Of a stretch of 64,000 nucleotides of DNA, positions 13,001 to 24,238 are shown piece by piece. The notes beneath the pieces were generated by a model. That model was not told where the DNA came from. It did no database searches and saw only the letters and a list, made by a program, of their open reading frames with translations. This DNA is from Alviniconcha marisindica (lineage: Eukaryota; Mollusca; Gastropoda; Provannidae): NCBI GenBank assembly GCA_018857735.1, contig JABMCL010001376.1:549501-613500 (forward strand). The letters run 5' to 3'. How positions within the stretch are numbered: position 1 is the first letter of the stretch; each line of letters opens with the position of its first letter. The translations under genes and the position numbers were made by a program.

Positions 13001-16000
13001 ATTTTGCATAAACAGAATATTAACCATACAAACAGCTTCAGTGTTTTCACAGAGACAGGTATCACATCAATTATTTGCCTTAAAGTTTTTCTATAGCAGA
13101 CAGATATATGCTTCCACAGTTACATCATGAGGTTATATGAATGAGATAAATCAAACTCAGCCAAAACTTCAGTGAAAACGTGAAGCTGAATGACAGTTAC
13201 CACCATGTAAATTAGTTTCAACAGCCTCCCAAAAAATAGTAGCTGAGATTTTTGCTAAGTCTAGAAGCATGTCAATTATCTCCCTTGATGGTGCTGTGTC
13301 TCTGATCTTCTCTTTTTAACAACTACATAAAGTTAAATAATGATCTAACAAAAACATAATGCGAAATACAACTTAAATTTTAACTTTAAATAACCCCACG
13401 ACCCTCCATAAATCAGACCAAGATGACCCAAACTGGTTTGACTATATACATAATGATAAAGCTTATCCTACAGGTTATCCATGCAATGTCTTGGATAGTC
13501 TCCAACTGAAAGTCCACATTAAAGTTTTTGTCATGTGTGGTCTGCCAGGTGCTTTGAGAACACTGTCAAGAATGTTGCTGGACTAGCTATCACACTCAAG
13601 TTCTAAATCCAGTACTGTTCAGAAAGTGGTTACTTCAGCTACCTTGGCCTGAGTAAAATCCTAATTAAGGTGTAACCTGACAAATGTCAGCCTCTGTAAG
13701 ATGCAAGCATAATATACTTTCATTACATACTTTCATGTATGTACAAAAAAACAGTATTTTTGAACTTTTATTCAGTAAACAGCTCTCAACACTAAGTTTT
13801 TAGGCCTGCAGTGAAACCAAATGCAAAATTAAAATAAACTACAATAAACTACAACACACTACACACACACACACATACACACCTGTGGGACAAAACAAGA
13901 ACTTCAGCTGGCCCAAGTGTTCATACACTTCATTGGCAACAGACACCTGTGCATGTGCAAACGAGGAAAAGGCACTCCTGTCGGCCTCTGAAAGTTCAGG
14001 GTCTATGTCATCGAAAAGCAAAGCAAACGCTTTGCAGCCAAATGTTGCCACCTGAAATCAAATAACACAATGGCCAAGTCACTCAAACAATCATTCATGA
14101 TTATAGTTGGTATCTGGATCAAATCTGTGAAACAATATTTCACGCACTACACCTAGTGCGTGCCAATCTTTAAAATAAGCTTTGTGTCTAATAAACAGCA
14201 AATCAGAAGTACGTATCAGGACCTATGCTGATGGTATTAGAAAAACTGATGAATTCTAAAGGTAATAGTAGGTAATCATATTTTGTCTGTTTATCAAATA
14301 AAAAGGGTAGCAGCTTAAGAAATTGCCCCCTCCCTTCTCTGCTGCACCTCTTTAAAGCAAAAGCTTTAGCTGTATGATGCTGCTGGCTTTAACTAAGTTT
14401 TAAGTTGAAAAAAAATAGAAAGTACAAATATAGCTACTCTACAACAACAAAAAGTACTTTACAGTCTAGACTGTTGCTCAAGCTTAATTAAAACTGGTCC
14501 GGAAAGGTCTAAAATGACTAGCATGTAAGCTTAATGAGCATCAAACTTTAAGATCAGACAAGACACCAACATACCACATCAATTTATCTTCACAGTTGCA
14601 CTGATTTTCTTTCTCAAAGATGGCGCATTCAAACACAACACAATGTGTACAAAGCATAAAAAAGCATAACCAACAGACTAAAACTTAGCATCATCATGGA
14701 AACTTGTTACATCAGAATCAGCAATCCACTGAAGTACCCGGAATATCCATAAAAGTGGCTGCATTACAGCACATTTGCATCCCTTCTTTATAAATTGTAA
14801 GTCTACTGTGTACACACCTGTTCTAGCTTTCGTTTGAGAGCGGCAACATCTTTGGAGCTAGAGAAAGATATGTCCAGCCCTGGAGAAATGGCATACACAA
14901 AAGTCACTCCTCGTTCCCGGGCACTCTCGATCAAGCTGGTCAGTATGTCTGCACAAGAAGACAAAGTATGATAAAAATGTACATTTTGTCTTTTTTTAAT
15001 TTTTATTGCTGATCTGGAAAACAAGTGAAGAAACACCCCAACAGTGAACACTATCTTGTGTTTACTCACAATCTATTTTTATATGTTAACTGATCCTAGT
15101 ACTACACAGATGACAGAAAGTGAAACTGCATCACTCACTGTTTTCATTTTGTGCTATTAATTAAACTGCAGCTCAGGCAGATGATCCATGAGGCTGATGC
15201 TAGCACAGAAAGGGGTTTAACAATCAAGTTCTCTTTCATGTGTAGCAATGACCAGTGTTGCAGGACTGTTATTTAACTTAATATTACCATTATTACCATA
15301 CAGGTAAAATATGCAACGACCAGTGTTGCAGGACTGTTATTTAACTTAATATTACCATTATTACCATACAGGTAAAATATGCTGATTTAAATTTTTTAGG
15401 TTGATACAACTACATGACCAGTACCTGACACTAATACAACTACATGACCAGTACCTGACACTGACTGGCCTTTGAAGTTAGACAGATGCAAGAAGTACAT
15501 GTATGACAAGTCAACAAAGGTTTCTCTGTGGTCATAAAACTTTAGGAATAGCACGAAGTATTTTATACCATGCTTTATTCATGCATGAATAGGATCTGCA
15601 ACATCTCCCAGCATGCTCACGCAACATGTAAAAGTAGAACACAATAAAATCCTTCTCACCAGCCTCTTCCACCGAATACAAGTCTCTCCAATGAGCTCTG
15701 TGTTTACAGTCATCTTTAGGAGCGTACATGTAGGTGTTCAACCCCATCTTCTGCATCCTGTATACAGATCATAAACCAGAAAGCAATTATTTGAAAGTAC
15801 TAAAACTGAGAGGAAAAGCAATACACAATAACAGTACTGGACCCAACTGCGTAGATCTATGTCAGCAAATCAAGGATTTGCAAAGTTCCAACTCTTTACT
15901 GCACATGCACGAATGTGCACACAGACACACACACACCTACAAAGACTGAAAGAGCGTCCCATCACTCCAAGTCTAATCTGATTCATTTGCTAGTACTAGT

Positions 16001-18173
16001 ACAATTATTCTACAGCTCCCAGTCATGAATGTCACTGATTCACTGTTAGTTTGCTGGATCCTAGCTTTTGACTCTTGTCCACCGTGGCAAAAGTAAACTC
16101 TGTCAGAATCTTCACTCTGATTCTGAAGTCTTGTATTATACTAAACTTGGAAATATTTACAACATTTTATCGTTTATAACTTACCATGCAAAAAGTATTT
16201 TTCTTTGCTCTGCACTCCAGGGCATGCCATAAAAACCTGTAACAAAGAACACACAGTGCAGTGTTTTTTTCTCAACAGTTTTGTGCACATCACCAATGAT
16301 AGTGACATACAATGAACTTTGTTGTCCCAGCCAGGTTCCACGCCCCTGGCCCCCACCAGGTGTATGCTAAAAAAACCTACCATCAATTTCATCAGCACAC
16401 GAATGTGTACGAGCTTGGTGCTAATCATAATTTTCATCAATGCACACATCTTCAAAGTTTTAAGAATTTTTAATATTAAATATATACTTTCCTTCCATAC
16501 CAGGCAGTTTTTGATTTTGTCCAAAAGAACATTAATTAACAAGATTAGAAAGGTGCACTGGACAGCAGTACCTTTAAATAAATTACCAAATCAAACAGAT
16601 AACATCCAATGCGGTATGTCAATAAAAAATAAAATGATGCTAACTCAAATGGCCAACATGATTTTTTATATTTTTCATAAAGAATCCAAAACTGCTGATC
16701 ATCATCAACACAGTGAACATAGCATGTGTGAAGATCTCCTAGTCCTACAACTGTCCACAAGATGATGAAGATTCACCAAGAAAAAAATAACACACATCTT
16801 GAAAGCACATTTCCTGCAGCGCCAATTTTTTTTCCCAACCCCAGCACTGACACAATATTGTACTACAGACAATGGCCTGTGCCGCTTCTTTACTGTAAAG
16901 AATAGTCAGTTAGTTAGTAACTGGATTTTAATGTCCTGTGAATACAAAGAAATCAGACATTCAATTTCAATATTACGCAAGAGCCTTCCTACAAAATGGT
17001 AATATATTCAATACACCCACGCAATTCCTTTTTGTCTTCATTCCCTTCTATTTAATTTTTCTGCACAACCCTTTTATGTGATGAATTACTCTTACTGACT
17101 TAACACTGCATAATGTCTACATCATAGATGTGGAACAGGAAGGATGTTGCAAGAGCAAGACCCCTAAAAAAAATCAGAACTAAGGATGGGGTCAAAGATA
17201 GAGACATTGTTAGTCTGACAACTTTACAGTGATTGAGTGAAGGTAAAAACAGAATAAGAATCAACAGTCTCTCGGGAGAGTTCCAACCAGTCCCAGTTTC
17301 CAGAGTATCACAGTTCTGAGGAAAAAATATGTTCAGTCCACAGTCTGTCATTCTACTGTGCTCTTGAAAACTTTTGTGCGAATTAATTTTGATCTTCGCA
17401 TCTGGTGTTCCATCTCCAGACAGCTGACCTGTGTCAGTCCCATGTCAATACTGTACAAGTTGCAGACTACGTACAGCAGCAGTAGTAGTAGTACATTACC
17501 AGCCTCAATGTTCACCAGTGCTGCTCATGAATGGTCCAGGTCACATACTATATCTCTCTTATGTTCTAAATGTTGTGACAGGAGACAAAATGGACTGCTC
17601 TCTGCTGTACGGCTTGCAATGTGGCAATTATATAATAATGTATCTGTGCTGCCTGGTCCAATACCTGAGTTTGCTACAGACACCCCAGCAAACATTTAAC
17701 TGGGGTCTTACAAAGTTACATGCCCGATCTTTGGTTTGTACGGCGCCAGCTGGTTAGATTCCGACATAAGGACCCAAGGGTTCTAACTTTTCTTCGCCTT
17801 TGTCACAATGATGTGCCGGCTCCACCTTGAATCCCACTGAAACATGACCCCAAGATGGTTTCCCAAGATTGTTCACAGTAGTCGCGATGCAGTGCGTACA
17901 GCAGCTTCGCCACAACCAATAAGTCCGCCACTCCCGTATTTATCCCCATTTTGTTTTCGGTGCCTAGTTTTCTGTGTAACTTCCCGATGTCAAAAAAGTG
18001 ACAGAATGGTCCATAGTGCTAACAGTGGTCGCTAACGGGGGGAGAAGACCACACACAGAAAAAATGCTTGCAGACGCCATTTTGACATATTCGGCTTCGA
18101 CGTTGTGTGATTTACCTTCCACAACACCAAGGGTAAAGTCGTCATTTCTACTTATCTCCGTAGGACCCGTCAT
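1033..18173 (-). CDS. OGA: Protein O-GlcNAcase, copy B (OGA-B), 14 coding exons, 922 aa
   Basis: A GH84 hydrolase that removes O-GlcNAc from Ser/Thr of nucleocytoplasmic proteins. Exons in transcript order: 18116-18173, 16185-16236, 15660-15757, 14818-14948, 13883-14051, 12713-12811, 11902-12186, 10692-11617, 9612-9786, 7104-7189, 4414-4518, 3186-3277, 2501-2690, 1033-1335. All junctions are GT-AG and the frame closes at TAG. Residues about 17-300 form the catalytic domain: GVVEGFYG entry loop, YAPKDD with sugar-binding Lys51, LLFDDID with the catalytic pair Asp127/Asp128, and WDNIHAND with Asn232 and Asp237 (human N280/D285). Exon 8 encodes a long disordered linker that ends in the stalk motif [10 protein letters not shown]. 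Exons 9-11 complete the helical stalk. Exons 11-14 encode the acetyltransferase-like C-terminal domain. Start chosen by homology with copy A; an in-frame ATG at 18296 would add 41 residues. Oddity: stalk exon 9 reads [10 protein letters not shown] where copy A has [10 protein letters not shown]. Confidence 0.95.
1505..1590 (-). repeat. SINE-tail module in OGA-B intron 13
   Basis: Carries the dispersed module GTCCACAGAAA...TTATTAGGGACGG followed by CCAGGACGGCCACCTCGAC and CACACAGCTCCTGAGC. The same module recurs at 18.5, 19.6, 21.6-22.2, 56.5, 59.3, 60.5, 63.6 and 63.9 kb in both orientations. The rest of intron 13 (1336-2500) shows only a C-run near 2395 followed by an A-run. Confidence 0.7.
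2651..2802. repeat. 76-bp tandem duplication across the exon 13 acceptor of OGA-B
   Basis: Units 2651-2726 and 2727-2802 differ at only two bases. Each contains the 3' splice site and the first 40 bases of exon 13. Only the proximal copy (exon start 2690) keeps the frame; use of the distal acceptor would add 76 bases and shift it. Confidence 0.9.
2860..3085 (+). repeat. Dispersed repeat, family D, in OGA-B intron 12
   Basis: Begins TTAGTAAGTAACTGGTTTAA, continues with CACAGGGTCACCTCAGGAC, and has a tail containing TTTCAAAACTCTTCT. The same ordered blocks recur at 16905-16985, 26980-27130 and, reversed, 29569-29640. Confidence 0.6.
3260..3488. repeat. Older tandem duplication (period about 111 bp) across the exon 12 acceptor of OGA-B
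   Basis: The segment from about 3260 and the one from about 3371 share matching blocks (GAT.TCA.AGAC.TGTTC, TTTG.TACTCA, ACATTCCAT, GCTAGCTAC) but have diverged by roughly a fifth. The first copy includes the 5' end of exon 12 and its acceptor. Confidence 0.7.
3549..3912. repeat. Three diverged tandem units in OGA-B intron 11
   Basis: Units starting near 3549, 3685 and 3790 each carry CCCAGTCAATCAAGGAAGTC, AGGATGAAAGACCTG and AATGTCTCAGTCACA in that order. Spacing is about 105-140 bases. No coding potential. The remainder of intron 11 to 4413 shows nothing recognisable. Confidence 0.8.
4519..7103 (-). other. OGA-B intron 10, no feature recognised
   Basis: 2.6 kb of AT-rich intron between exons 11 and 10. 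Short open frames on both strands have no protein-like character. A small G-rich patch lies at 6430-6470. Nothing else supportable. Confidence 0.6.
7190..9611 (-). other. OGA-B intron 9, with a GT/CA-rich patch
   Basis: 2.4 kb intron. The only structure seen is an alternating GT- then CA-rich patch at about 9125-9235, able to form Z-DNA or a cruciform. Small open frames are unconvincing. Confidence 0.6.
9787..10691 (-). other. OGA-B intron 8
   Basis: 0.9 kb AT-rich intron between the linker exon and the stalk exon. I see no repeat or conserved feature. Confidence 0.6.
12187..12712 (-). other. OGA-B intron 6; its start matches OGA-A intron 6
   Basis: The 40 or so intron bases next to exon 7 (12187-12228) match the equivalent bases at 49581-49622 with about four differences, then similarity stops. 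No other intron flank of the two genes shows this. Confidence 0.75.
12812..14817 (-). other. OGA-B introns 5 and 4 around exon 5
   Basis: Introns 12812-13882 and 14052-14817 flank exon 5 (13883-14051), which carries the catalytic Asp pair. A short (CA)n lies just inside intron 5 at 13859-13880, next to the exon 5 donor. Otherwise plain AT-rich sequence. Confidence 0.6.
15245..15465. repeat. Two neighbouring tandem duplications in OGA-B intron 3
   Basis: A 68-bp unit (15245-15312 and 15313-15380) is nearly perfect. A 30-bp unit containing ACTACATGACCAGTACCTGA is repeated at about 15405-15465. Both look recent. Confidence 0.85.
16237..18115 (-). other. OGA-B intron 1
   Basis: 1.9 kb first intron. 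A fragment of dispersed family D lies at 16905-16985. Open frames at 16319-16765 and 17358-17757 on the plus strand lack coding character. First introns often hold enhancers, but no motif stands out. Confidence 0.55.
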
Positions 18174-18289
18174 GAGCTCTTCAAACTTTGTGCGAAGTTT
18201 TCGCCTTGTACACTTGCTCAGTAAGGAACCTATCTTTCTCAGCAAACAACAGCTTGTTGGCCGACCAAAACAAATATAAGGAATGAAAC

Positions 18290-18301
18290 TGCGCATGCGT
18301 G
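18290..18301. promoter_or_regulatory. NRF1-like site upstream of OGA-B
   Basis: TGCGCATGCGTG matches the palindromic NRF1 consensus with one mismatch. It lies about 117 bases upstream of the chosen OGA-B start, in the CpG-containing segment that should hold the promoter or 5' UTR. It also overlaps an alternative in-frame ATG at 18296. Function is inferred from motif and position only. Confidence 0.35.
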
Positions 18302-18544
18302 CACTATTATACAGTTTCGAATTCTCGCCCTTTGTTGCAAAATGACCCACTGACTGAAGGCTCTAGGGAACTGGGCTGATATCGATTACTAACAGCAGTA
18401 CGCTGTTGTTTTACATTTTGTCGCTCCCTGCATAGTGTAAAAACAAAGAGAGAATTTTCAGGCAAAACGACTCCATTTTCCACGCAAAGTTCATACGAGT
18501 CTTGTCCGCTGTCGATCAACCCACTGATAAGTAATTAAGAAAGT

Positions 18545-18800
18545 ATGGTAATTAACGTCCACAGAAACAAGGCTTATTAGGGACGGGTACCCAACAGCCT
18601 GACTCCCGGCATTTTCAAGTGTAGACCCCCTCCGCCGCCCCCACCTCCTGCCCAATGGTTGTTTGCACGGCCCATTGTTTTGACAAGTAAGGAGGATGGA
18701 GGGGCCAGGGTCATGATGGGAAGAAAACAGCCGGGTGATAAAGTGGGCAGCGGAGTAAGCCGGCATGGGTTAATTAATTTGTTGTAGATAATTTTTATAA
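18545..18800. repeat. SINE-tail fragment and GC-rich patch upstream of OGA-B
   Basis: ACGTCCACAGAAACAAGGCT and ATTAGGGACGG at 18556-18590 are the dispersed tail module. A C-rich patch with GCCGCCCCC follows. Confidence 0.5.
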
Positions 18801-18839
18801 TTCCTTTTATTAGAACAGTAAATTTTAAGAGGGGGCCCT

Positions 18840-19085
18840 CGTGAAGAGGCAATTTTTATGTGATATACAGTGGGATTTCAGGCTCATGTATCAGTGATTT
18901 ATAATTTTTATGAATCACTCAGCCGTGAGTGACTTTTTACCTGGATGTTTGTTTGCTGTTGTCAGTTGTAATCTAACATGTTTTATGATTGGTGTGAATG
19001 TGTGTTGAGTGTACTTGGCACCACAAAACATTCCTAGTGCAATTGTATTGACACTGACTTGGCAATAAAGTTATATTGTCACATT
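18840..19085 (+). mobile_element. Possible retroelement 3' end
   Basis: AT-rich sequence ending in GGCAATAAAGTTATATTG, with a small hairpin CACTCAGCCGTGAGTG at 18917. The ending resembles LINE or transcript 3' ends, but no coding part adjoins it. Uncertain. Confidence 0.25.
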
Positions 19086-19157
19086 GTATCAGTCTTGTAT
19101 TTAATGTATGTCTGGAGACTTAAAGTGAGGGAGAAAAACTTGAAAAGAAAGAAGAAG

Positions 19158-19271
<114 letters not shown>

Positions 19272-19371
19272 AAGGGGGGCTAGGCTATGACTGTGTTCTG
19301 TTGTTTTACCGTTCCAGAGAGACCATATATAAGGACTATTAGGGACGGCCGGCGGGGAGCCAAGGGTCACT

Positions 19372-19690
19372 TTTGGCCCAGCCGTGGCGGTAAGGCGGCG
19401 TTAAGCTGGTAAGCGGAAGGACCTCGGTTCGATACCGCTTCGGCTCTCCTTTCTCTTCAAAAAGGTTGTGGTCTGTGGACACTGTCTTGTGATTTTGTCC
19501 ATCACTTCCTACTGAAACGTCAAAAATGGCTCTCATCGCTGCCCATCTTAATGCAGAAGTCATTCTGATGGTGACAGTGTAGCGATAGGTATATAATCTC
19601 CCTCTCCCCCCACCTCCATACTCCCCCCCCCCCCCCCCTTCTCTCCGTCCCTAATAAGCCGTACGGTTTCTGTGGACGCGGTTAAGCACC
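19372..19690 (+). mobile_element. tRNA-derived SINE, family S1, full-length copy
   Basis: The head has a pol III A-box-like stretch (GGCGGTAAGG...CTGGTAAGCG) and a B box (GGTTCGATACC), as in a tRNA. A body follows (AAAAAGGTTGTGG, ATGGCTCTCATCGCTGCCC), then a C-rich run and the tail CCGTCCCTAATAAGCC...TGGACG. A second copy at 56264-56592 aligns throughout. Confidence 0.8.
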
Positions 19691-21600
19691 ATGTTAACTT
19701 AGCCCGGCCACCGGACAGACGGCCACCTCAGCTCCTGAGACATGAGGGCCTCTCAGTGTCTGCGGGTTCAGTGGCTCCCCCCCCCCCCCCCCCCCTCCCA
19801 AAGTAAACTGTGTGAGACTGTGGAGAAACAGGGTTCCAGGCGAGATCAAGAGGAGGGACTGACTGACTCGAGGTGGAGCTGGCCTCAAGTTAGCCCAGAA
19901 GAGATCACGAGTAGGGAGGTGGAGCGGCTGGGCTGCGAAAGTTGGACTTCATTCGCTTCGAGTTGTTCCTCAACTGCACTGAGTGCAACGGACATTGTCC
20001 TTGTCAGTGACTCTGCCCAGCACGGCAGTTGAGGCAGCAATTGCGCAGCCGTGCTCTAGTCAGTCGCTGCGCAATGACGAGGGGACACCGCCTTAACACT
20101 TCCATTGTTCATTGTTCTGGCGGCGGTTCAATTTTCAGTTATCGCTACCGGTGTAGAGTCGAGTCAGGACCAGGCTGAGCGTAGTCTACGGCTGAATATA
20201 ATAAAGCCAGTACTTAAGCCGACCAGGCGGCCGTACTATTGATGCTTTTAGCATCTAGTGAGGACATTAAGCAAAAACACAACAACAACGTACTATTGAC
20301 AATCAGTTCAGTGCAGCAGTCTGGGCCACTGCGGGCTCCGCTGTTCCTTAGTCAAAATGGTTGACCGAGTCGGCGGCATGCAGTGACTGAATGGTCAGTA
20401 GATGTGTAGATGTGGGGTGTCGAAATGTGATTGCCTTCCGGCTCTCCTTCAATCACTGGCTCGGCGGCGGCGACTCACACTGATACAGGTCTGGCGGCAC
20501 TGCCGCAGATGCAGCGTGCCCGGCCCCTCCGGCCGGTATCCGGCAGTCGGACATAATTGGGTCTCCTTTCGCTTAACGTCCACACGGAAACGAGAATGTT
20601 TGTTCAGGGACGGGGACAAGGGGGATAAGGGGAAGAAAGAGTGAAGGTTCGATCGCAGGCGCCAACCCGGAAGACCAAGGATGCTGCGGACCGCCGCCAG
20701 AACATCATACTTAAATGTTAAGGCAGTGTCCGCTCGTCTCTTCTGGGCTAACTTCAGTGAGGGTCCAGCACCACCTCCGGCCTCCTATTGATCTCGCGGC
20801 CTGGACCCGCAAAAAAGTGCCTGACTTCTTCGTGAGAGTCAGTCCAGCTCACCTCCCTCTTCTTCACTGATCTTGCCTGGACTCTGTTCATGCACATAAC
20901 TGCCATTGCCGTCCGGCAGCACTTTTATCGCAGACTCAGTGCCTATGCGGCGTTTCAAAGTGTCGCACTATCAATACTGCTCATGTTCTGTGCTTTTTAG
21001 TCGCAGCTTAGCTACTATAATAAAGTAGTGCTTGTGTTGTGACACGCCTCAGTCCTGTGCGGCTTTTTATCAGTCGTGTGTCTGTCCTATCCATCCACGC
21101 CGGCATCCACTCGGAATCACCAGTATGGTTGTTCAGGCTTTGAAGCGGGTCAGGACTGAAATTCAGGGGCTCGAACCGCTGAGACCACCGGCGGCCGCCA
21201 CTGACCTTCCCTTCACTGACCTGACCTTCGGACCTCCCCTGGTCAGTCCCGAGTCAGTCTGACGCTCAAGCTCACGCGGTTGAACTGAACTTCAAGGGGT
21301 TTTGCCACTAGCTCTGTCATTTGGGTTTGTTCTGCCGGCTTCGTATCAGTGTCTGGGCACTGATGCTGGCACCCTACAGGTATACCAAAAAAGAAAAGAA
21401 AAAAGAGCACGATTTCGATGTTCGGCTCCCCCATTATAGCAAGGCGACCCAGCAGCACCCTGACCCTGGTACTGATCCGTAATGAGTGGACCAAGCTCGT
21501 CTCCCCTCCCCACCCCCCGAAACCGTTTTTTTCAGTTATTTTACATCCTGATCCTTGTAAGCTGATCCGCAACACTGAGTGGACCAAGCCCATCTCTCCT
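19691..21600. other. GC-richer spacer segment with dense TCAGT/ACTGA
   Basis: No gene recognised. Short frames (for example 20402-20644 plus) are not convincing. By eye the pentamer TCAGT or ACTGA occurs about 23 times between 19800 and 21270, where about 3 are expected. A C-run lies at 19778-19796. A short duplicated block containing GAGTGGACCAAG occurs at 21483 and 21577. Confidence 0.5.
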
Positions 21601-21613
21601 CCCCTCCCCGTTG

Positions 21614-21722
21614 AAGTTGGGTGAGTGTTGTTTTACGTCCACACTGAGAAACCGTAGGTTCATTGGGGACGGGAGCCCAGGACGTCCACCTCGACTTTCA
21701 CACAGCACCTGAGCTCTGTTCC
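21614..21722 (-). repeat. SINE-tail module with a 4-base ACTG insertion
   Basis: Same module as at 1505. At 21643-21646 an ACTG is inserted into the otherwise conserved GTCCACAGAAAC. Confidence 0.7.
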
Positions 21723-21884
21723 CCTCCCCCATTTTCCCAGCTATTTTATATCCAAGGCAAGATTGTCCCTAACATGCTTTTTAGCATCTGACGATTTAAG
21801 CAAAATATATGGCATGGTATGGTGTTCGGCTCGAGAGCCCAGGATAGATAAGAGCAGGGACTCTGGAGCTGGATGGTTGGTTCA

Positions 21885-22235
21885 TAGTTCAGGAGCTGTG
21901 TGAGAGTCGAGGTGGCCGTCCTGGGCTGTCCGTCCTAACGAGCCTTATGGTTTCCGTGGACGTAAAGCTATATTGAACCGTGCTTCGGCATTGGTCTCAG
22001 CTTGTCCCTAATATGTCAACTGACATCGAGGACATTAAGCATCACTTCATCATCACCACCGCGTCCTTCATAGTTCAGGAGCTGTGTGAGAGTCGAGGTG
22101 GCCGTCCTGAGCTGTCCGTCCTAACGAGCCTTCTGGCTTCCGTGGACGTAAAGATATATTGAACCATGCTTCGGCATTGGTCTCAGCTTGTCCCTAATAA
22201 GTCAACTGACATCTGAGGACATTAAGCAACACTAC
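21885..22235 (+). repeat. Tandem pair of a dispersed SINE-like element
   Basis: Two copies (about 21885-22045 and 22066-22235) share AGTTCAGGAGCTGTGTGAGA, GTCGAGGTGGCCGTCCTG, TGGACGTAAAG and GTCAACTGACATC followed by GAGGACATTAAGCA. A reversed copy lies at 59285-59450. Confidence 0.8.
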
Positions 22236-22317
22236 CTACCTACCTGCTGGATGGTTGGTCCTGCTGCAGAGCGGAGATACTACAGCTAGACACTACACTA
22301 CATTTTGTAGTATCTCT

Positions 22318-22369
22318 GTAGTGTAGTGTAGTGTAGTGTAGTGTAGTGTAGTGTAGTGTAGTGTAGTGT
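22318..22369. repeat. (TAGTG)n pentanucleotide repeat
   Basis: About ten TAGTG units. It is preceded by an inverted fragment with the complementary CACTACACTAC at 22289-22300, so the end can fold back. Confidence 0.95.
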
Positions 22370-22984
22370 CTCTGTGCAGACGGAGTTGTTCCTGAACGGC
22401 ACTGGGTTGCTTTTTTGACACCGTCTTTCTGATTTTGCTACGCATAACTGTCGAAACAGCAATTGGCCAAATACACAAGTTCGCAATGGCGGGATCCCAC
22501 GTCCTTAACTTGCCGGCTCTGTCGCCGGTGGCTGACGGGCTCTTCGGTCTTTGCGGATCGGGGGCGCTTGCCGAGCTATTCATCTCAGTCTCAGTTCTTC
22601 TTTTTTAGAATGCCCCGGTTTGCTTTCCGCAGTTTCTAATGACCGGCCGAGTTTCAAAAGTGACGATTAGTGGGACTGAATGTACCAAACACTATCAAGT
22701 GTTGTGGCTGACCCATCGCAAGACATGGCCTCTTGAAAGATTCACAGGGAAATAAATGGCAGGTCGTCAGTGTCACCAGATAAGACCAAACTGAGAGGAT
22801 GTGGGAAGCCCGGTAGCCCAGCAGTGCCACTTGAGAGTCTTAAACATAGGGCATTTTGAAATAAAATCCCACTCTTAAGATTTTGTTTTGACCTCTTCTA
22901 CCAACTGACTAACATGCTTTGAGAAGGCCTGTTTATCTGAAGACGCTGCGACTGAAATGTGCCGCTCCTTATGGGGAGCGGGGA

Positions 22985-23290
22985 TAGCTGTTGTTATAGA
23001 GCGCCGGGCTCGTGATCTCGGGTTCGATTCTGGCAGGGGCGGCGGTCGGGAGATCCGTCTTTTTCCAGGGTCAACTTTCTGTGCCGACTCTTATTTAGGT
23101 ATCCGTTCCGCCCCCGTGTTATCCGAGTAGCACGTAAAAGATTCCGGCCATTCTGCCAAAAGTGCAGGTGGCAGGTTACAGCTAAACACGCATGCACCTT
23201 ACGCATGTGGCTTTGCGTGAAGTGACGTGACATGGTGCAGAACGCGACCAGACACTAGCCGTTTCACGTGGCACCAGCCATGTAACAACC
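22985..23290 (+). mobile_element. tRNA-derived SINE, family S2
   Basis: The head holds GAGCGCCGGGCTCGTGATC and B box GGTTCGATTCT. The body holds CTGTGCCGACTCTTATTTAG, GCCATTCTGCCAAAAGTGC and GGTTACAGCTAAACACGC. The body recurs at 26055-26215. Confidence 0.75.
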
Positions 23291-23439
23291 AAACTATGCT
23301 GTACGTACACCACTTCGGTGGAGATTTAAAACGCGCTGTTTACAAACACATGCAACAAAAGCGCAGTGCATCTGCCCGAGCGCGGAAAATAGCGCTGCAT
23401 AAAAGCGATCGTCAGTTATATATAATCATGACAGAATCG

Positions 23440-23790
23440 CATGAGTTTCATCCAAATTATGATAAGTTTTTTTTCCTTTCTCTCTCTAACTCGCCATATC
23501 TCGTGCCCACCTCTCTGACCTACTCACTGGACACACCCCTTCCAGGCAGCTTCGTTCTTCTGCAGATACAGATGCTTTGTATTCCTCATGTTAGAACAAA
23601 AACTTTTGGCCGTTTCTCTAATTACTGTGCTCCAAAGAAGTGGAATTATTTCCCTTCTGATAGCCGCCCCATTCAATCCTCTAATGTCTTCAAAACCACG
23701 TTCCAAACTCGTTTCTATGGATACCACATGTGCTATCAAATTCTGTCTTCTTCTTTCTTTTAAAGAGCATCCAAGAAATGCCAACACAGA
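23440..23790 (+). pseudogene. LINE ORF2 C-terminal remnant
   Basis: The translation contains RTKTFGRFSNYCAPKKWNYF followed by PSDSRPIQSSNVFKTTFQT, the typical last segment of non-LTR retrotransposon reverse transcriptase proteins (CR1/L2-like style). It shares this order with the remnant at 57530-58290. No upstream RT domain is present, so it is a 5'-truncated dead copy. Confidence 0.7.
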
Positions 23791-24198
23791 CTGACAGAGG
23801 TTACCGTAGAACCTTCAATGTCTCTGGCTTCTCACCACAGACCCAAGACAAAATGAATTAAAACAGACTGCCCTTAACTGGTAACTCTTACTGAAGGAAC
23901 ACTTGAAGCAGGTGTGTGGAGAACTGTTCCTTGAATGTTTACTCCAAAGATCCTACCGCAAACCACTTGAAGATGCCATGTTGTGCAGCTATTAAGTATT
24001 TTATAAAGGACACAAAAGAGGCCTGATGAAATGGCTACACCTTTCGTCAGTATGTCAAGTTGTTTTCTGTTCCATTTAAGTCTTGAAAATCTAATGTTAT
24101 CCAACAAAAATGCTGCTGTTTATCAACTGAGCTGTCTGGTGTAGATCTAGTCGCAACATTGGAGAAATCAGAAATCAAAATAGACCAAAAAGAATTAT

Positions 24199-24238
24199 GC
24201 CCAGCCAACCATGGTGGTTGTATCGGGGCGAGCAGAAA
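24199..24238 (+). repeat. Dispersed repeat, family E fragment
   Basis: GCCCAGCCAACCATGGTGG then TTGTATCGGGGCGAG. Related fragments lie at 41663-41710, 44250-44297, 45213-45265, 51440-51500 and 55783-55845, all in the same orientation. Confidence 0.55.

Noticed and set aside
17358..17757. Two overlapping plus-strand frames of 113 and 108 residues in OGA-B intron 1
   Set aside because: Composition looks random and the two frames compete; no conserved-looking block.
19380..19450. tRNA gene
   Set aside because: A and B boxes are present, but the stem pairing is poor and the sequence continues into a body and tail shared with a second copy, so it is a SINE head.
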